From the NCBI GenBank assembly GCA_020401865.1, contig JADCAS010000011.1, positions 124,001-188,000 on the forward strand: 64,000 nt of DNA, read 5' to 3'. Below, piece after piece: positions 36,629 to 48,172 of this stretch. The stretch comes from Phenylobacterium sp. (GTDB taxonomy: Bacteria; Pseudomonadota; Alphaproteobacteria; Caulobacterales; Caulobacteraceae). How positions within the stretch are numbered: the first letter of the stretch is position 1; the number at the start of each line of letters is the position of its first letter. Position numbers and translations under genes: made by a program. Below the pieces are notes generated by a model. The model worked only from the letters and a program-made list of their open reading frames with translations. It was not told the origin of the DNA and did no database searches.

Positions 36629-36838
36629 ATGACCGGACCATCCACCTCGGACCTCCTGGACCAGACCGCCGGAGAACCGGCCACCGCCCTTCCGGTGGGG
36701 GTTTCGAGGTCGGGCCTACCCAGGGGCGCCCAGGTCATCGGCGGATGGATGCAGGACCTGACCCCCCTCCATTTCGCCGGGCTGCTGGAGCGGGAGTTCG
36801 GCGGATTTGTCCCGCCTCCGGCGAGGCCCGGCGGGTGA
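36629..36838 (+). pseudogene. C-terminal remnant of an amidase
   Basis: A small frame of 69 codons, with a GGGAGGA site 7 bases before its ATG, encodes a segment that reads like the last 55 residues of an amidase-signature enzyme: GEPATALPVGVSRSGLPRG, then AQVIGGW, DLTPLHFAGLLEREFGGFVPPP. A full amidase has about 450-500 residues with a Ser-Ser-Lys triad, all absent here. It sits between rsfS and rlmH and ends with TGA overlapping the rlmH GTG start. It is most likely a deletion remnant, although the intact ribosome site and overlap leave open that the peptide is translated and couples rlmH. Confidence 0.65.
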
Positions 36839-37299
36839 AGATCGCCATTGTCGCCATCGGTCGGCTGTCCCGCTCGCCGGAGGCGGGGCTTGTGCGCCTC
36901 TATGCGGACCGGGCCAGCGCCGCCGGCCGGGCGCTTGGCCTGGGGCCGGTGGAGGTGATCGAGGTCGAGAGCCGCAAGCCCGGCAAGGCGGCCGAGGCCG
37001 AGGCGCTTGGCGCCCATCTCGCCGACAGCCGGATCATCGCCTGCGACGAGACCGGCCGGGCGCGGACCTCCCGTGACTTCGCCTCGGAGATCGGCCGGCT
37101 GAGGGACGATGGGGTGCGACGGCTGGCCTTCCTGATCGGCGGCGCCGACGGGCTGGACACGGCCCTGAAGGCCCGCGCCCATGACACCCTGGCCTTCGGG
37201 CCGCAGACCTGGCCGCACGCCCTGGCTCGGGTCATGCTGACCGAGCAGGTCTACCGGGCCGTCACCCTTCTGGCCGGAGGGCCCTATCACCGTGATTGA
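36835..37299 (+). CDS. rlmH: 23S rRNA pseudouridine-1915 N3-methyltransferase RlmH
   Basis: SPOUT-class methyltransferase modifying pseudouridine 1915 in helix 69 of 23S rRNA. The 154 residues begin MKIAIVAIGRL with a GTG start, contain IACDETGRARTSRDFASEIG, the knot FLIGGADGLD and FGPQTWPHALARVMLTEQVYRA, ending LLAGGPYHRD, the usual end of the family (YHRD). The start overlaps the amidase remnant (GTGA), and the EnvC-like gene begins within its last codons. Confidence 0.95.
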   Translation: MKIAIVAIGRLSRSPEAGLVRLYADRASAAGRALGLGPVEVIEVESRKPGKAAEAEALGAHLADSRIIACDETGRARTSRDFASEIGRLRDDGVRRLAFLIGGADGLDTALKARAHDTLAFGPQTWPHALARVMLTEQVYRAVTLLAGGPYHRD

Positions 37300-37969
37300 G
37301 TCCCGATGGAAGGCTGGCGGCCTGATCCTGGCGGTGGCGACGGTCATCGCCCTCGCCGCGGCGACGGCGCAGGTCCGCCCGGCGGCCAGCCCGTCCAAGT
37401 CCTCTTTTGACCCGGCCCTCGCCCTCGTCGCCCTGCGCCTTGCGCCGCCGGACCCGATCCGCTTCCCACCGGAGGCCGGACTGGACGCCGCCCGGGCCGA
37501 ACTGGCGGCAGGGCTCGCCCTCTCCGAAAGTCTCGCCCGGGGCCGGGCGGCGGGGGTGATGCTCACCCCCCCTGCAGCCGGGCCCATCCTCGAGGGTTTC
37601 GGAAACCGCCAGCCTGGCGGGCTCCGCGCCCAGGGCCTGACCTTCAAGGCGCCATCCGGCGCCGAGATCCGGTCGCCTTCCGGGGGCGACGTCCTGTATG
37701 CGGGCCCGCTGGAGGGGTGGGGCGAGGCGATCATCGTCCAGGCGACCCCGCGGGCCCAGGTCGTCCTGGCGGGAGACTTTTCGTCCCGTGTGCGGGAAGG
37801 GGAAGCGCTGAGGGAGGGGCAGGCCCTCGGCCGGGCGGCCGACCGGGGCGCCGAGGTCAACCTCTACCTCGAGCTCCGCGACCTTGGCCGGCCTATTGAT
37901 CCCGAACCCTGGCTGCGCCCCGAAAAAGCCGCATCGCAAGGCTCTGGATTCAGCGGGGAAACAGGATAA
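37292..37969 (+). CDS. EnvC-like LytM-domain protein, short and without metal ligands
   Basis: The 225-residue protein has a signal or anchor segment (about 9-25) and a C-terminal M23/LytM-like fold (GLRAQGLTFKAPSGAEIRSPSGGDVLYAG, GWGEAIIVQ, EGEALREGQALGRAAD, NLYLELRDLGRPIDPEPWL). The zinc ligands of active LytM enzymes are gone: HxxxD is replaced and HLHFE reads NLYLE. This fits an EnvC-type amidase activator, but the usual long coiled coil is missing and the protein is about half of a normal EnvC. The GTG start at 37292 overlaps rlmH. It is followed by ctpA, the typical EnvC neighbour. Confidence 0.78.
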   Translation: MIESRWKAGGLILAVATVIALAAATAQVRPAASPSKSSFDPALALVALRLAPPDPIRFPPEAGLDAARAELAAGLALSESLARGRAAGVMLTPPAAGPILEGFGNRQPGGLRAQGLTFKAPSGAEIRSPSGGDVLYAGPLEGWGEAIIVQATPRAQVVLAGDFSSRVREGEALREGQALGRAADRGAEVNLYLELRDLGRPIDPEPWLRPEKAASQGSGFSGETG

Positions 37970-38052
37970 GGCTTCTACCCCTGGGTTTGGCGGCGCGCCG
38001 GGCTCAAGACACTTCCGCGCCGGATGTTCGGCGCTCCGAATCGGGCCCGTTC

Positions 38053-39468
38053 ATGAAGAAGCATCTCCTTATCGGCGTCTCGGCCTTCGTCCTGGGCGCC
38101 GCGACCATGGCCTACCTGAACCAGAACGCGCTGGCCGCCGGCGCCTCGGGGGCGGAGAGCTACCGCGTGCTCGAACTCTTCGGCGACGTGGTGCAGGCGG
38201 TGGAGGAGAACTATGTCGCAGAGGTGGAGCCCCGCAAGCTGATCGAGTCCGCCCTTGACGGCATGCTGACCTCCCTCGACCCGCACTCCAACTATCTGAC
38301 CCCCGAGGCGCTCAATGACATGCGGGACCAGACCCGCGGCGAGTATGGCGGCCTGGGCCTGGAGATCAGCTCTGAGGAAGGCGTGGTGAAGGTCATCTCG
38401 CCCATGGATGGCACGCCCGCCTTCAAGGCGGGGATCAAGCCGGGCGACTACATCACGGCCGTCAATGGCCAGACGGCGATCGGTATGACGGTCTCCGAAG
38501 CTGTCAAGCTCATGCGCGGCCCCCCGGGTGAAGCCGTGACCCTGTCCATTGCGAGGGAGAAGACGGATCCCTTTGATGTCCGCATTGTCCGCGAGGTGAT
38601 CAAGACCCGCTCCGCCGTGGCCAGGATGGAGGGAGACTACGGTTATCTGCGCATATCCGCCTTCAACGAAAAGACGACCGAGGAGGCCCGGATGGCCTTC
38701 GACGAGCTGAAGGCCAAGAACCCCCGCATGAAGGGTTTGATCCTCGACCTTCGGAACAACCCTGGCGGACTTCTCGACCAGGCTGTGGGCATTTCCGACC
38801 TCTTCCTGGAGAATGGCGAGATCGTCTCCCAGCGCGGCCGCAATCCCCGGGACATCGAGCGGTACAACGCACGGGCGGGCGACATCACCGGCGGCCTGCC
38901 CATGGTGGTGGTGATCAATACGGGATCGGCGTCCGCCGCAGAGATCGTCGCTGGCGCCCTGCAGGACCGCAAGCGGGCGGAACTGGTCGGCCTGACCAGC
39001 TTCGGGAAGGGATCAGTACAGACCCTCATCCCCCTCAGAGGGGGCGCCGACGGCGCCATCAAGCTGACCACGGCCCGCTACTACACGCCGTCCGGACGAT
39101 CGATCCAGAAGACCGGGATTGAACCCGACCTTGAGGTCGCCCAATCCCGGGAAGAGGCCCAGGCCATCGCCAACCGCGCCTTCCAGTTCTCGGAAGCCTC
39201 GTTCCGCAACGCCCTCAATGCAGACGAGGGCAAGTCGCGGGCGGCCCCCCACGAACCGGCAGAGGCGCCGCCGGCTGACTTCAACCCCCGCACCGGCGAT
39301 TTCCAGCTCAGCAGGGCGAAGGACGTTCTGAAGAACGGGTCCGTCGCAGCGACCCCTAAGCTGCCGAAACCCACGGCCCGCATGGCTGAGGTGGTGGGCG
39401 CGCGGGCCTCGACCCCGGCCGCCGCCAAGACGGGTGCAGCCGCCGAGACGCCAACTCCAAAACCCTGA
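38053..39468 (+). CDS. ctpA: Carboxy-terminal processing protease CtpA (S41)
   Basis: Periplasmic serine protease with PDZ domain, 471 residues. After a signal/anchor (KKHLLIGVSAFVLGAATMAYL) comes the CTP N-domain (LDGMLTSLDPHSNYLTPE), PDZ (GLGLEISSEEGVVKVISPMDGTPAFKAGIKPGDYI), and the S41 catalytic domain with DLRNNPGGLLDQAV, the Ser in TGSASAAEI and the Lys in TSFGKGSVQT. A long low-complexity tail of about 80 residues follows. The start at 38053 gives the correct signal; the frame is open for 22 more codons. Its place after the EnvC-like gene is conserved in alphaproteobacteria. Confidence 0.93.
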   Translation: MKKHLLIGVSAFVLGAATMAYLNQNALAAGASGAESYRVLELFGDVVQAVEENYVAEVEPRKLIESALDGMLTSLDPHSNYLTPEALNDMRDQTRGEYGGLGLEISSEEGVVKVISPMDGTPAFKAGIKPGDYITAVNGQTAIGMTVSEAVKLMRGPPGEAVTLSIAREKTDPFDVRIVREVIKTRSAVARMEGDYGYLRISAFNEKTTEEARMAFDELKAKNPRMKGLILDLRNNPGGLLDQAVGISDLFLENGEIVSQRGRNPRDIERYNARAGDITGGLPMVVVINTGSASAAEIVAGALQDRKRAELVGLTSFGKGSVQTLIPLRGGADGAIKLTTARYYTPSGRSIQKTGIEPDLEVAQSREEAQAIANRAFQFSEASFRNALNADEGKSRAAPHEPAEAPPADFNPRTGDFQLSRAKDVLKNGSVAATPKLPKPTARMAEVVGARASTPAAAKTGAAAETPTPKP

Positions 39469-39564
39469 GATCCAGCGGCGGAGACTGCGGGTTCCCCTGG
39501 GCGCCAACTGACACTAACCTCTGCGAAACGCTTTCGCGAAAGGCTCCCTTGCGGAGACCTCCCC

Positions 39565-40698
39565 ATGAGACGCCCTGCAAAACGCCGCGCCCCGCCCGCC
39601 GCCTCCAGGATCCGCCCGGATGCCAGCGGCCTTTTGGGAATGCTGGCTCAGCCCCTGGTGGGCGCGGGGGCCGCCCTCATCCTGTTCCTGGGCAGCGCCG
39701 TCGGCCTGATCGCCCTGCTCGGGGACCCCACCGCGGGGTATCCAGAGGTCCGGGCGGCGATGTCGGGCCCTGCGCCGCAGGGCTGGCGGGCGGCGGTCAA
39801 CGCCGGCCGCGCCGCGGGGCCCGAGCTCGCCCGCCCGGACTACCGGCTGACCCGTTCCCCTGAACCGCCGCCCCTCTCCACCGCCACCGACGCCCTGGCC
39901 GCATCGGGCGCCTTTACCGGCGGCGCCCTGCCCCCGGCCCCGATCGCGGGTGTGAGCCGGAAGACCGCTGAAGGCGTACTGCCGGTAATCGGTCCAGGGG
40001 GCCTTACCCCTGCCAGGGCCTATGCGCGCCCCTTCAAGGCCAGCGGTCGTCCCCGGGTGGCCATTGTCATGGGCGGCCTGGGCCTCGATCCGGAGCTGAC
40101 CCGGCAGGCGATCGAGTCCCTGCCGCCCCAGGTCACTCTGGCCTTCTCGCCCTACACCCCCAACCTGCAGGACTGGATCAACCGCGCCCGAGAGCGGGGC
40201 CATGAGATCCTCCTTGAGGTTCCCATGGAGCCTGAGGACTATCCTGAGAACGACCCGGGTCCCTACACGCTGAGGGCTCGGGCCCAGCCTGCGGAAACAG
40301 TCCGCAAGCTCGAGTGGATCCTGGGTCGGACCGCTGGCTACTTCGGGATCACCAACCGGATGGGCGAGCGCTTCGTGAAGAGCCCGGAGGGCATGAGCGC
40401 CCTGACCGGAGCCCTGCGCAGCCGCGGCCTCGCCTTTGTCGACACCGGGATCGCCGCAGGTTCCGGTGGCGGCGACTTCAGGGTCTCTGGCGACCAGGTC
40501 CTGGACCGGATCCTCTCTCCTGCCGCCATTGACGAGGCTCTGCTGAGGGTCGAGGCCGCGGCCCTGCAGAAGGGCCAGGGACTTGGGATCACCCAGGCCT
40601 ATCCCCTGACCCTTCGGCAGGTGGCCTCGTGGGCGAGCCAGATCGAGAGCCGCGGCTACCAGCTGGCGCCAGCCTCCGCCCTCGCCCGAATCCGCTGA
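39565..40698 (+). CDS. Divergent polysaccharide deacetylase family protein
   Basis: The 377-residue protein has an N-terminal membrane anchor (about 32-56) and a linker, then a domain of the divergent polysaccharide deacetylase type: RVAIVMGGLGLDPELTRQAIESLPPQVTLAFSPYTPNLQDWINRARERGHEILLEVPMEPEDYPENDPGPYTLR, GYFGITNRMGERF and RGLAFVDTG. These proteins are found beside envC-ctpA and are thought to act in cell-envelope maintenance, though the reaction is unknown. Its stop codon overlaps the rppH start (TGATG). Overlapping inverted repeats (39524-39542) lie just upstream. Confidence 0.87.
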   Translation: MRRPAKRRAPPAASRIRPDASGLLGMLAQPLVGAGAALILFLGSAVGLIALLGDPTAGYPEVRAAMSGPAPQGWRAAVNAGRAAGPELARPDYRLTRSPEPPPLSTATDALAASGAFTGGALPPAPIAGVSRKTAEGVLPVIGPGGLTPARAYARPFKASGRPRVAIVMGGLGLDPELTRQAIESLPPQVTLAFSPYTPNLQDWINRARERGHEILLEVPMEPEDYPENDPGPYTLRARAQPAETVRKLEWILGRTAGYFGITNRMGERFVKSPEGMSALTGALRSRGLAFVDTGIAAGSGGGDFRVSGDQVLDRILSPAAIDEALLRVEAAALQKGQGLGITQAYPLTLRQVASWASQIESRGYQLAPASALARIR

Positions 40699-41183
40699 TG
40701 AACCTGGATGACTATCGGCCCAATGTCGGCCTCGTTCTGTTCAGCCCTGAAGGGCGGGTCTGGATGGGCCGAAGGGTCGAGACTCCGCCACCCTACAACT
40801 GGCAGTTCCCCCAGGGTGGGGTCGATGACGGTGAGGACCTTGAGGCCGCCGCCCTCCGCGAGCTGGAAGAGGAGACCGGGATCACATCGGTCTCGGTCCT
40901 TGGCCGAACCCCGGGCTGGATCGCCTACGACTACCCGATCGAGGCGAAGAGCGGCCGGCGGGGCTGGAAGGGACAGAAGCAGGTCTGGTTCGCCTTGAGA
41001 TTCGAAGGGGACGAAACCGAAGTCCGTCTCGACCAGCATCATCCGGTGGAGTTCGACGCCTGGCGTTGGGCCCCCCTGGCGGACGCGCCTGAGCTCATCG
41101 TACCGTTCAAGAAACCTGTCTATGCGACGGTCGCCCAGGCCTTCGCACCCCTCGCCGACCACCTGGCCGAGGGGCGGCCGTGA
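40698..41183 (+). CDS. rppH: RNA pyrophosphohydrolase (Nudix)
   Basis: RppH removes pyrophosphate from mRNA 5' ends and starts decay. The 161 residues have the family start YRPNVGLVLFSPEGRVWMGRR, YNWQFPQGGVDDGED and the Nudix box GGVDDGEDLEAAALRELEEETGI with catalytic glutamates, then WKGQKQVWFALRF and FDAWRWAPL. It starts in a TGATG overlap with the deacetylase and overlaps the next hydrolase gene by 4 bases. Confidence 0.93.
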   Translation: MNLDDYRPNVGLVLFSPEGRVWMGRRVETPPPYNWQFPQGGVDDGEDLEAAALRELEEETGITSVSVLGRTPGWIAYDYPIEAKSGRRGWKGQKQVWFALRFEGDETEVRLDQHHPVEFDAWRWAPLADAPELIVPFKKPVYATVAQAFAPLADHLAEGRP

Positions 41184-41965
41184 GCCGTTCCCCCTCGATC
41201 ATCATGGTCCACGGGGCCTTCTGCGGCGGCTGGGTGTTCGACGCCTTCCGCCAACCCTTCGAGGCGGCGGGCCACCCGGTCCTGGCGCCAGACCTCCGCG
41301 GCCACGGCGCCGGTGACCGGCCCGGCGAGGTGGGCGGCCTGTCCATGGCCGACTATGCCTCCGACACGGTCGGCCTTTGCCGCAGAGTCGCAGAGGCGGA
41401 AGGATCGGCCCCCATCCTGCTGGGGCACTCCATGGGCGGCCTTGTGGCCCAGATGGCGGCCCGGCGCGCACCCGTCTCCGCACTGGTGCTTCTGGCGCCC
41501 TCGGCGCCCTGGGGCGTCTTCGGGTCAAGCCTGGAGGAGGCGGTGACCGCCGCCGCCCTGCCCGTGGTGGCGCCCACCCCTTTCTCACCCGTAGACCCCG
41601 ACCTGCAGCTCCTGAAGGCCTTCAGCCTGGATCGACTGGCGCCGGCGGCGCGGGAGGCGGCCGCCCGGCGAACCCGGCCTGAGAGCGCCCGCGCCATCCT
41701 TGAGACTCTGACCTGGTGGCTTGATCCGCTCATGACGACCCTGGCTCCCCCTGGCCGCCTGGGGTTGGACTCGCTGGTGCTGTCAGGGTCCCGGGACCGC
41801 GTACATCCGCCGGCCACCGTGCGGCAGGTGGCCAAACGTCTCGGCGGGGATTATCGCGAAATGCCAGGCATGAGCCACTGGCTGCCCGGGGAACCGGGAT
41901 GGGAGGCCGTCGCCGGAGCGATCCTGGACTGGCTGGCCGCGCGACGTAGCCAGGCCACCGCCTAG
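41180..41965 (+). CDS. Alpha/beta hydrolase
   Basis: The 261-residue predicted hydrolase starts at GTG 41180 inside a GTGA overlap with rppH. Oxyanion motif MVHGAFCGGWVF, DLRGHGAGDRPGEV, the nucleophile elbow LGHSMGGLVAQ with Ser near residue 84, the Asp in SGSRDRVHPP near 203 and the His in GMSHWLPGEPGW near 231. It resembles lysophospholipase/esterase-like proteins; substrate unknown. The stop codon shares CTAG with the convergent secreted-protein gene. Confidence 0.87.
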   Translation: MSRSPSIIMVHGAFCGGWVFDAFRQPFEAAGHPVLAPDLRGHGAGDRPGEVGGLSMADYASDTVGLCRRVAEAEGSAPILLGHSMGGLVAQMAARRAPVSALVLLAPSAPWGVFGSSLEEAVTAAALPVVAPTPFSPVDPDLQLLKAFSLDRLAPAAREAAARRTRPESARAILETLTWWLDPLMTTLAPPGRLGLDSLVLSGSRDRVHPPATVRQVAKRLGGDYREMPGMSHWLPGEPGWEAVAGAILDWLAARRSQATA

Positions 41966-42597
41966 AACTGGCGCTCGGAGTAGAGGATCTCGCCAGTGCC
42001 CCACTTGGGGTTGACCTCAGTCCCGTCGGGCTTCTTGAGCTGGACGAAGACCAGACCAATGGACTCCTTGTCTGTGTAGTACTCCCAGGAGCTCGTCACC
42101 CGCATGAAGTCGGTCGGCGGGATGTAGTTGTTCTCGCGCTGGAGCAGCAGACGGGGCTGGTTCAGGTAGGCGAACTTGTCGAGGCCCAGCAGGAGCGGCC
42201 TCTCACCACCGCTGGTGTAGGTCAGGCCGAGGCGACAGACCTGCTTGTTCGAGCCGGGATCATAGACCGTCAGGGTGTAGGGCTTGGCCACCAGGGTCTG
42301 TGTGAAGCCGCCTTCCTTCCGGTTGCGCTTGAAACCGGCCGCCGAGGTGGCGAGCTTGGGAAGCTCGCCGCCACGCACGAGGGGTACGCAGACAGACCGG
42401 ATCACATTGAGGATCTGGCCGATCTCACCGTCGGTGGGCAGGGTCTCCACCACCGGGGGGGGAGCTGGCGGGGCCGGAGCCGCGGCCTCAGCCGCCGCCG
42501 GAGGCGCAGGCGGTGGGGGCGGGGCCGGAACGTCCTGGGCCATGGCCGGGAGGGCGATCGCCGAAGCGGCGACGAGGGTGATGACGGCGCTGCGCAT
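41962..42597 (-). CDS. Hypothetical secreted protein with Pro/Ala-rich linker
   Basis: The 211 residues begin with a clear signal peptide (MRSAVITLVAASAIALPAMAQ), followed by a Pro/Ala linker (about 22-51) and a domain of 155 residues with two Cys (RSVCVPLV and KQVCRLGLTYTS), and patterns such as GFKRNRKEGGFTQTLVAKPYTLTVYDPGSNKQ. I do not recognise a family; it has the look of a conserved periplasmic protein of Caulobacterales. The ATG at 42597 follows GAGGAAAC. It is downstream of atpC on the same strand but with an 83-base gap and its own ribosome site. Confidence 0.72.
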   Translation of the reverse strand: MRSAVITLVAASAIALPAMAQDVPAPPPPPAPPAAAEAAAPAPPAPPPVVETLPTDGEIGQILNVIRSVCVPLVRGGELPKLATSAAGFKRNRKEGGFTQTLVAKPYTLTVYDPGSNKQVCRLGLTYTSGGERPLLLGLDKFAYLNQPRLLLQRENNYIPPTDFMRVTSSWEYYTDKESIGLVFVQLKKPDGTEVNPKWGTGEILYSERQF

Positions 42598-42680
42598 TCT
42601 GTTTCCTCGTTTCCTGTTGTTCATCCCCCAAGCCTTCATGTCAGATTGACGGATCATTGTGCCTTGATCATGGCGTCTGG

Positions 42681-42941
42681 CTAGACCTCGACGGCGGACT
42701 CCGCCAGCACCGTGAGACCCGCGGGCGTCACGTCGGCGAATCCGCCACGCACCTCGAAGGTCGTGACCTGGCCGTTCCGGTAGAGCCTGAGCTGGCCTTC
42801 CCGCAGGGCGGTCATGAAGGGGGCATGGCCCGGGAGGACACCGAAGTCGCCCTCGGAGCCCGGCGCGTCCACCTGGTCGACCTCTCCGGAGAACAGCTCG
42901 CGCTCCGGAGAGACCAGCGAGAATTGCAGCTTGCCCGCCAT
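42681..42941 (-). CDS. atpC: ATP synthase epsilon subunit (short form)
   Basis: The F1 epsilon subunit links the gamma rotor to the c ring and can inhibit ATP hydrolysis. At 86 residues it comprises only the N-terminal beta sandwich (LQFSLVSPERELFSGEVDQVDAPGSEGDFGVLPGHAPFMTALREG) and lacks the C-terminal helical pair that brakes hydrolysis in Escherichia coli. Short epsilons are known in alphaproteobacteria, where the zeta subunit takes over inhibition. The ATG at 42941 overlaps no other gene; a TTG at 42950 overlapping atpD is also possible. Confidence 0.94.
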   Translation of the reverse strand: MAGKLQFSLVSPERELFSGEVDQVDAPGSEGDFGVLPGHAPFMTALREGQLRLYRNGQVTTFEVRGGFADVTPAGLTVLAESAVEV

Positions 42942-42946
42942 CCCGA

Positions 42947-44545
<1,599 letters not shown>

Positions 44546-45415
44546 TTAGAGCGCCTCGGCGCCGGAGATGATCTCGATCAGCTCCTTGGTGATCTGCGCC
44601 TGGCGTGAACGGTTGTACTGGAGGGTCAGGCTGGCGATCATGTCGCCGGCGTTGCGGGTGGCGTTGTCCATGGCCGCCATCTGGGCGGCGTAGAACCCGG
44701 CCTGGTTCTCGAGCATGGCCGAGAAGACCTGGACGGTCAGATTACGCGGCAGAAGGGTCTCGAGGATGCCTTCGGCGTCGGGCTCGTACTCGTAGCCGGC
44801 GCCCTTCAGGTCGACCGGATCCGCGCCGGACACCTGGGCCGGGATCAGCTGGACGAAGGTCGGGGTCTGGACGACCACCGACTTGAACTGACTGAACAGC
44901 AGGGACACGACATCGATCTCGCCGGCGTCGAACAGGGCGGCCACGCGGGCCGCCACGTCCTGGGCGGTCGCCAGGGACGGATTGCCGCCAGCCTCGTAAC
45001 TCTCGACGATGCGGTCGCCATACTGACGGCGGAGTTGCTCGCGGGCCTTCTTGCCGATGGTGATCAGCCGGACGTCGCGACCTTCCGCCAGAAGGCGGTT
45101 GATCCGGTCACGGGCCATCCGGACGATGGAGGAGTTGAAACCCCCGGCCAGGCCCCGGTCGGAGGTGGCGACGATCACCAGCTGGCGCACGTCGCTCCCC
45201 GTGCCCACCAGGAGCTTCGGGGCGCCGTCACCGGACACGCCGGCGGCCAGGTTGGCGATCACTGACGCCATACGATTGGCATAGGGACGGGCGTTCTGGG
45301 CGTTATCCTGCGCCCGCCGCAGCTTGGCGGCTGCGACCATCTGCATCGCCTTCGTGATCTTCTGCGTGGCCTTCACGCTTCCGATCCGATTGCGCATTTC
45401 CTTCAGGCTGGCCAT
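44546..45415 (-). CDS. atpG: ATP synthase gamma subunit
   Basis: The rotor shaft of F1-ATPase, 289 residues. It begins [36 protein letters not shown] and ends [22 protein letters not shown], the paired N- and C-terminal helices of the coiled-coil shaft; [15 protein letters not shown] is the family signature in the middle. It lies between atpA (22 bases) and atpD (18 bases) and has the usual length. Confidence 0.97.
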   Translation of the reverse strand: MASLKEMRNRIGSVKATQKITKAMQMVAAAKLRRAQDNAQNARPYANRMASVIANLAAGVSGDGAPKLLVGTGSDVRQLVIVATSDRGLAGGFNSSIVRMARDRINRLLAEGRDVRLITIGKKAREQLRRQYGDRIVESYEAGGNPSLATAQDVAARVAALFDAGEIDVVSLLFSQFKSVVVQTPTFVQLIPAQVSGADPVDLKGAGYEYEPDAEGILETLLPRNLTVQVFSAMLENQAGFYAAQMAAMDNATRNAGDMIASLTLQYNRSRQAQITKELIEIISGAEAL

Positions 45416-45437
45416 GTCGGGCGGTTCCGGTCCGGCC

Positions 45438-46976
<1,539 letters not shown>

Positions 46977-47531
46977 TTACGCTCTCTTCAGGGCGAACTT
47001 GAGGGAATCGAGCTTCGAACGAAGCGAAGCGTCGAAGAGTTTGGATCCGACCCGGACGCGAATGCCGCCCAGCAGGGCGGGATCCACGCGGGTTTCGATT
47101 TCGGGGGCCTTGCCAAGAGCAGTGCGGAGGGCCTCGGCGACAGCCTTGGACTGGGCGGCGCTCATCGGTGCGGCGGTTGTGACCACGGCGGACACCGCGC
47201 CCCGGGCGGCGGCGTCGAGGGCCTCGAAGGCGGCCAGCGCCTCCGGGAGGACCGAGGCCCGGCCGTTCGCGGCCAGCAGGCCCAGGAACTTACGGGTGGT
47301 CTCGGAGAACTTCGCCTTCGCGGCCAGTGCACCCAGGGCTCTGGCCTTGTCGGTCGAGGTAAAGGCGGGAGAGGCCAGGAGGGTCCTCAGGTCGGACGAG
47401 TCCGCACGCATCCGCCTCAGGGCCGCAACATCCTCGGCGACCGCCCTGATCGTCCCGGTTTCGTTCGCGAGATCGAAAAGGGCCCGGGCGTAACGATCGC
47501 CCACATCTGAAGTCCTGGAATCGTCCGCCAC
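46977..47531 (-). CDS. atpH: ATP synthase delta subunit
   Basis: The delta subunit joins F1 to the peripheral stalk. The 184 residues start with GTG (MADDSRTSDVGDRYARALFDLANETG) and end RVDPALLGGIRVRVGSKLFDASLRSKLDSLKFALKRA, the family signature. It is the first gene of the F1 operon. The region before it (47532-47744) carries two AAGCGCTT palindromes that may be regulatory. Confidence 0.95.
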   Translation of the reverse strand: MADDSRTSDVGDRYARALFDLANETGTIRAVAEDVAALRRMRADSSDLRTLLASPAFTSTDKARALGALAAKAKFSETTRKFLGLLAANGRASVLPEALAAFEALDAAARGAVSAVVTTAAPMSAAQSKAVAEALRTALGKAPEIETRVDPALLGGIRVRVGSKLFDASLRSKLDSLKFALKRA

Positions 47532-47569
47532 TTGCTCCGCCCGCCCGATGCGTGTGTCACAGACGCCGG

Positions 47570-47605
47570 AAGCGCTTTCCGACGGCTAAAGGCTTGAAAG
47601 CGCTT
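47570..47605. promoter_or_regulatory. Paired AAGCGCTT palindromes upstream of the atp operon
   Basis: The palindrome AAGCGCTT occurs at 47570-47577 (within GGAAGCGCTTTCC) and 47598-47605 (within TGAAAGCGCTTGG), 28 bases apart and 39-75 bases before the atpH start. The extended sites resemble LacI/GalR-type operators (TGAAAGCGCTTTCA). No clear -35/-10 pair could be fixed nearby. Confidence 0.45.
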
Positions 47606-47744
47606 GGAAAAGCACAGACGCCGACAGCCCTTTTCAGAACCCCCGACCCGAAGCCGCGCGTCTGATATCACGCAGCCTTCGGCGCCGCAACCAACGGCTC
47701 GCGGCGGAATCGCCGGTGACCCGAACGCGCCTCCTCGCCCGGCC

Positions 47745-48032
47745 TCAGCCCTCCGCCGCCAGACGGCTGAAGACGGCGGAGCCGGCGGCGATCATCCGGC
47801 CATCCGGCGCCTCCAGCCGGGCCCGCACGAAGGCCAGGCTGCGGGTGCGGCGGTCAACCCAGGACTCCAGGACGCCGGACGGCGCCAGGCCGCAGGCCGG
47901 GCCGAAATCAAGGGAAAGGGAGACCGGCCGGACGCCGTCGCCAGCGACCTCCGACAACCGCGCCTGGATCAGGGCGGCGACGCCGGCGGGATCGGCGGGG
48001 ATGGGCGAAGGGGCTCGGCGCAGGTCAGTCAT
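47745..48032 (-). CDS. Hotdog-fold thioesterase-like small protein
   Basis: The 95-residue protein (ATG at 48032, or 48044 with four more residues) reads like the second half of a PaaI-type hotdog thioesterase: VSLSLDFGPACGLAPSGVLESWVDRRTRSLAFVRARLEAPDGRMIAAGSAVFSRL. This matches the central beta strands with the dG-then-a-a-atf ending typical of that fold. The active-site Asp/Asn and HGG motif of longer thioesterases are not present, so it is either a small divergent member or a binding protein. It precedes atpH on the same strand across a 213-base gap and is divergent from PBP1a. Confidence 0.65.
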   Translation of the reverse strand: MTDLRRAPSPIPADPAGVAALIQARLSEVAGDGVRPVSLSLDFGPACGLAPSGVLESWVDRRTRSLAFVRARLEAPDGRMIAAGSAVFSRLAAEG

Positions 48033-48172
48033 GGCGGGCCTCATGCCGCGGTGGGGCCGGGTTGGGAAGAGCCTTTCCGGAGAGGGCGCAATCCTGTCGC
48101 GCGAGTCAGCGGGCCGGTGTATGCCTCGACCCGTTCGGCGCGGAGCGAAGACCCGTTCGGAGACCCAGGGCC

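Noticed and set aside
47532..47744. Possible tRNA or small RNA gene in the gap before atpH
   Set aside because: No cloverleaf or clear terminator could be found; only the AAGCGCTT palindromes stand out.
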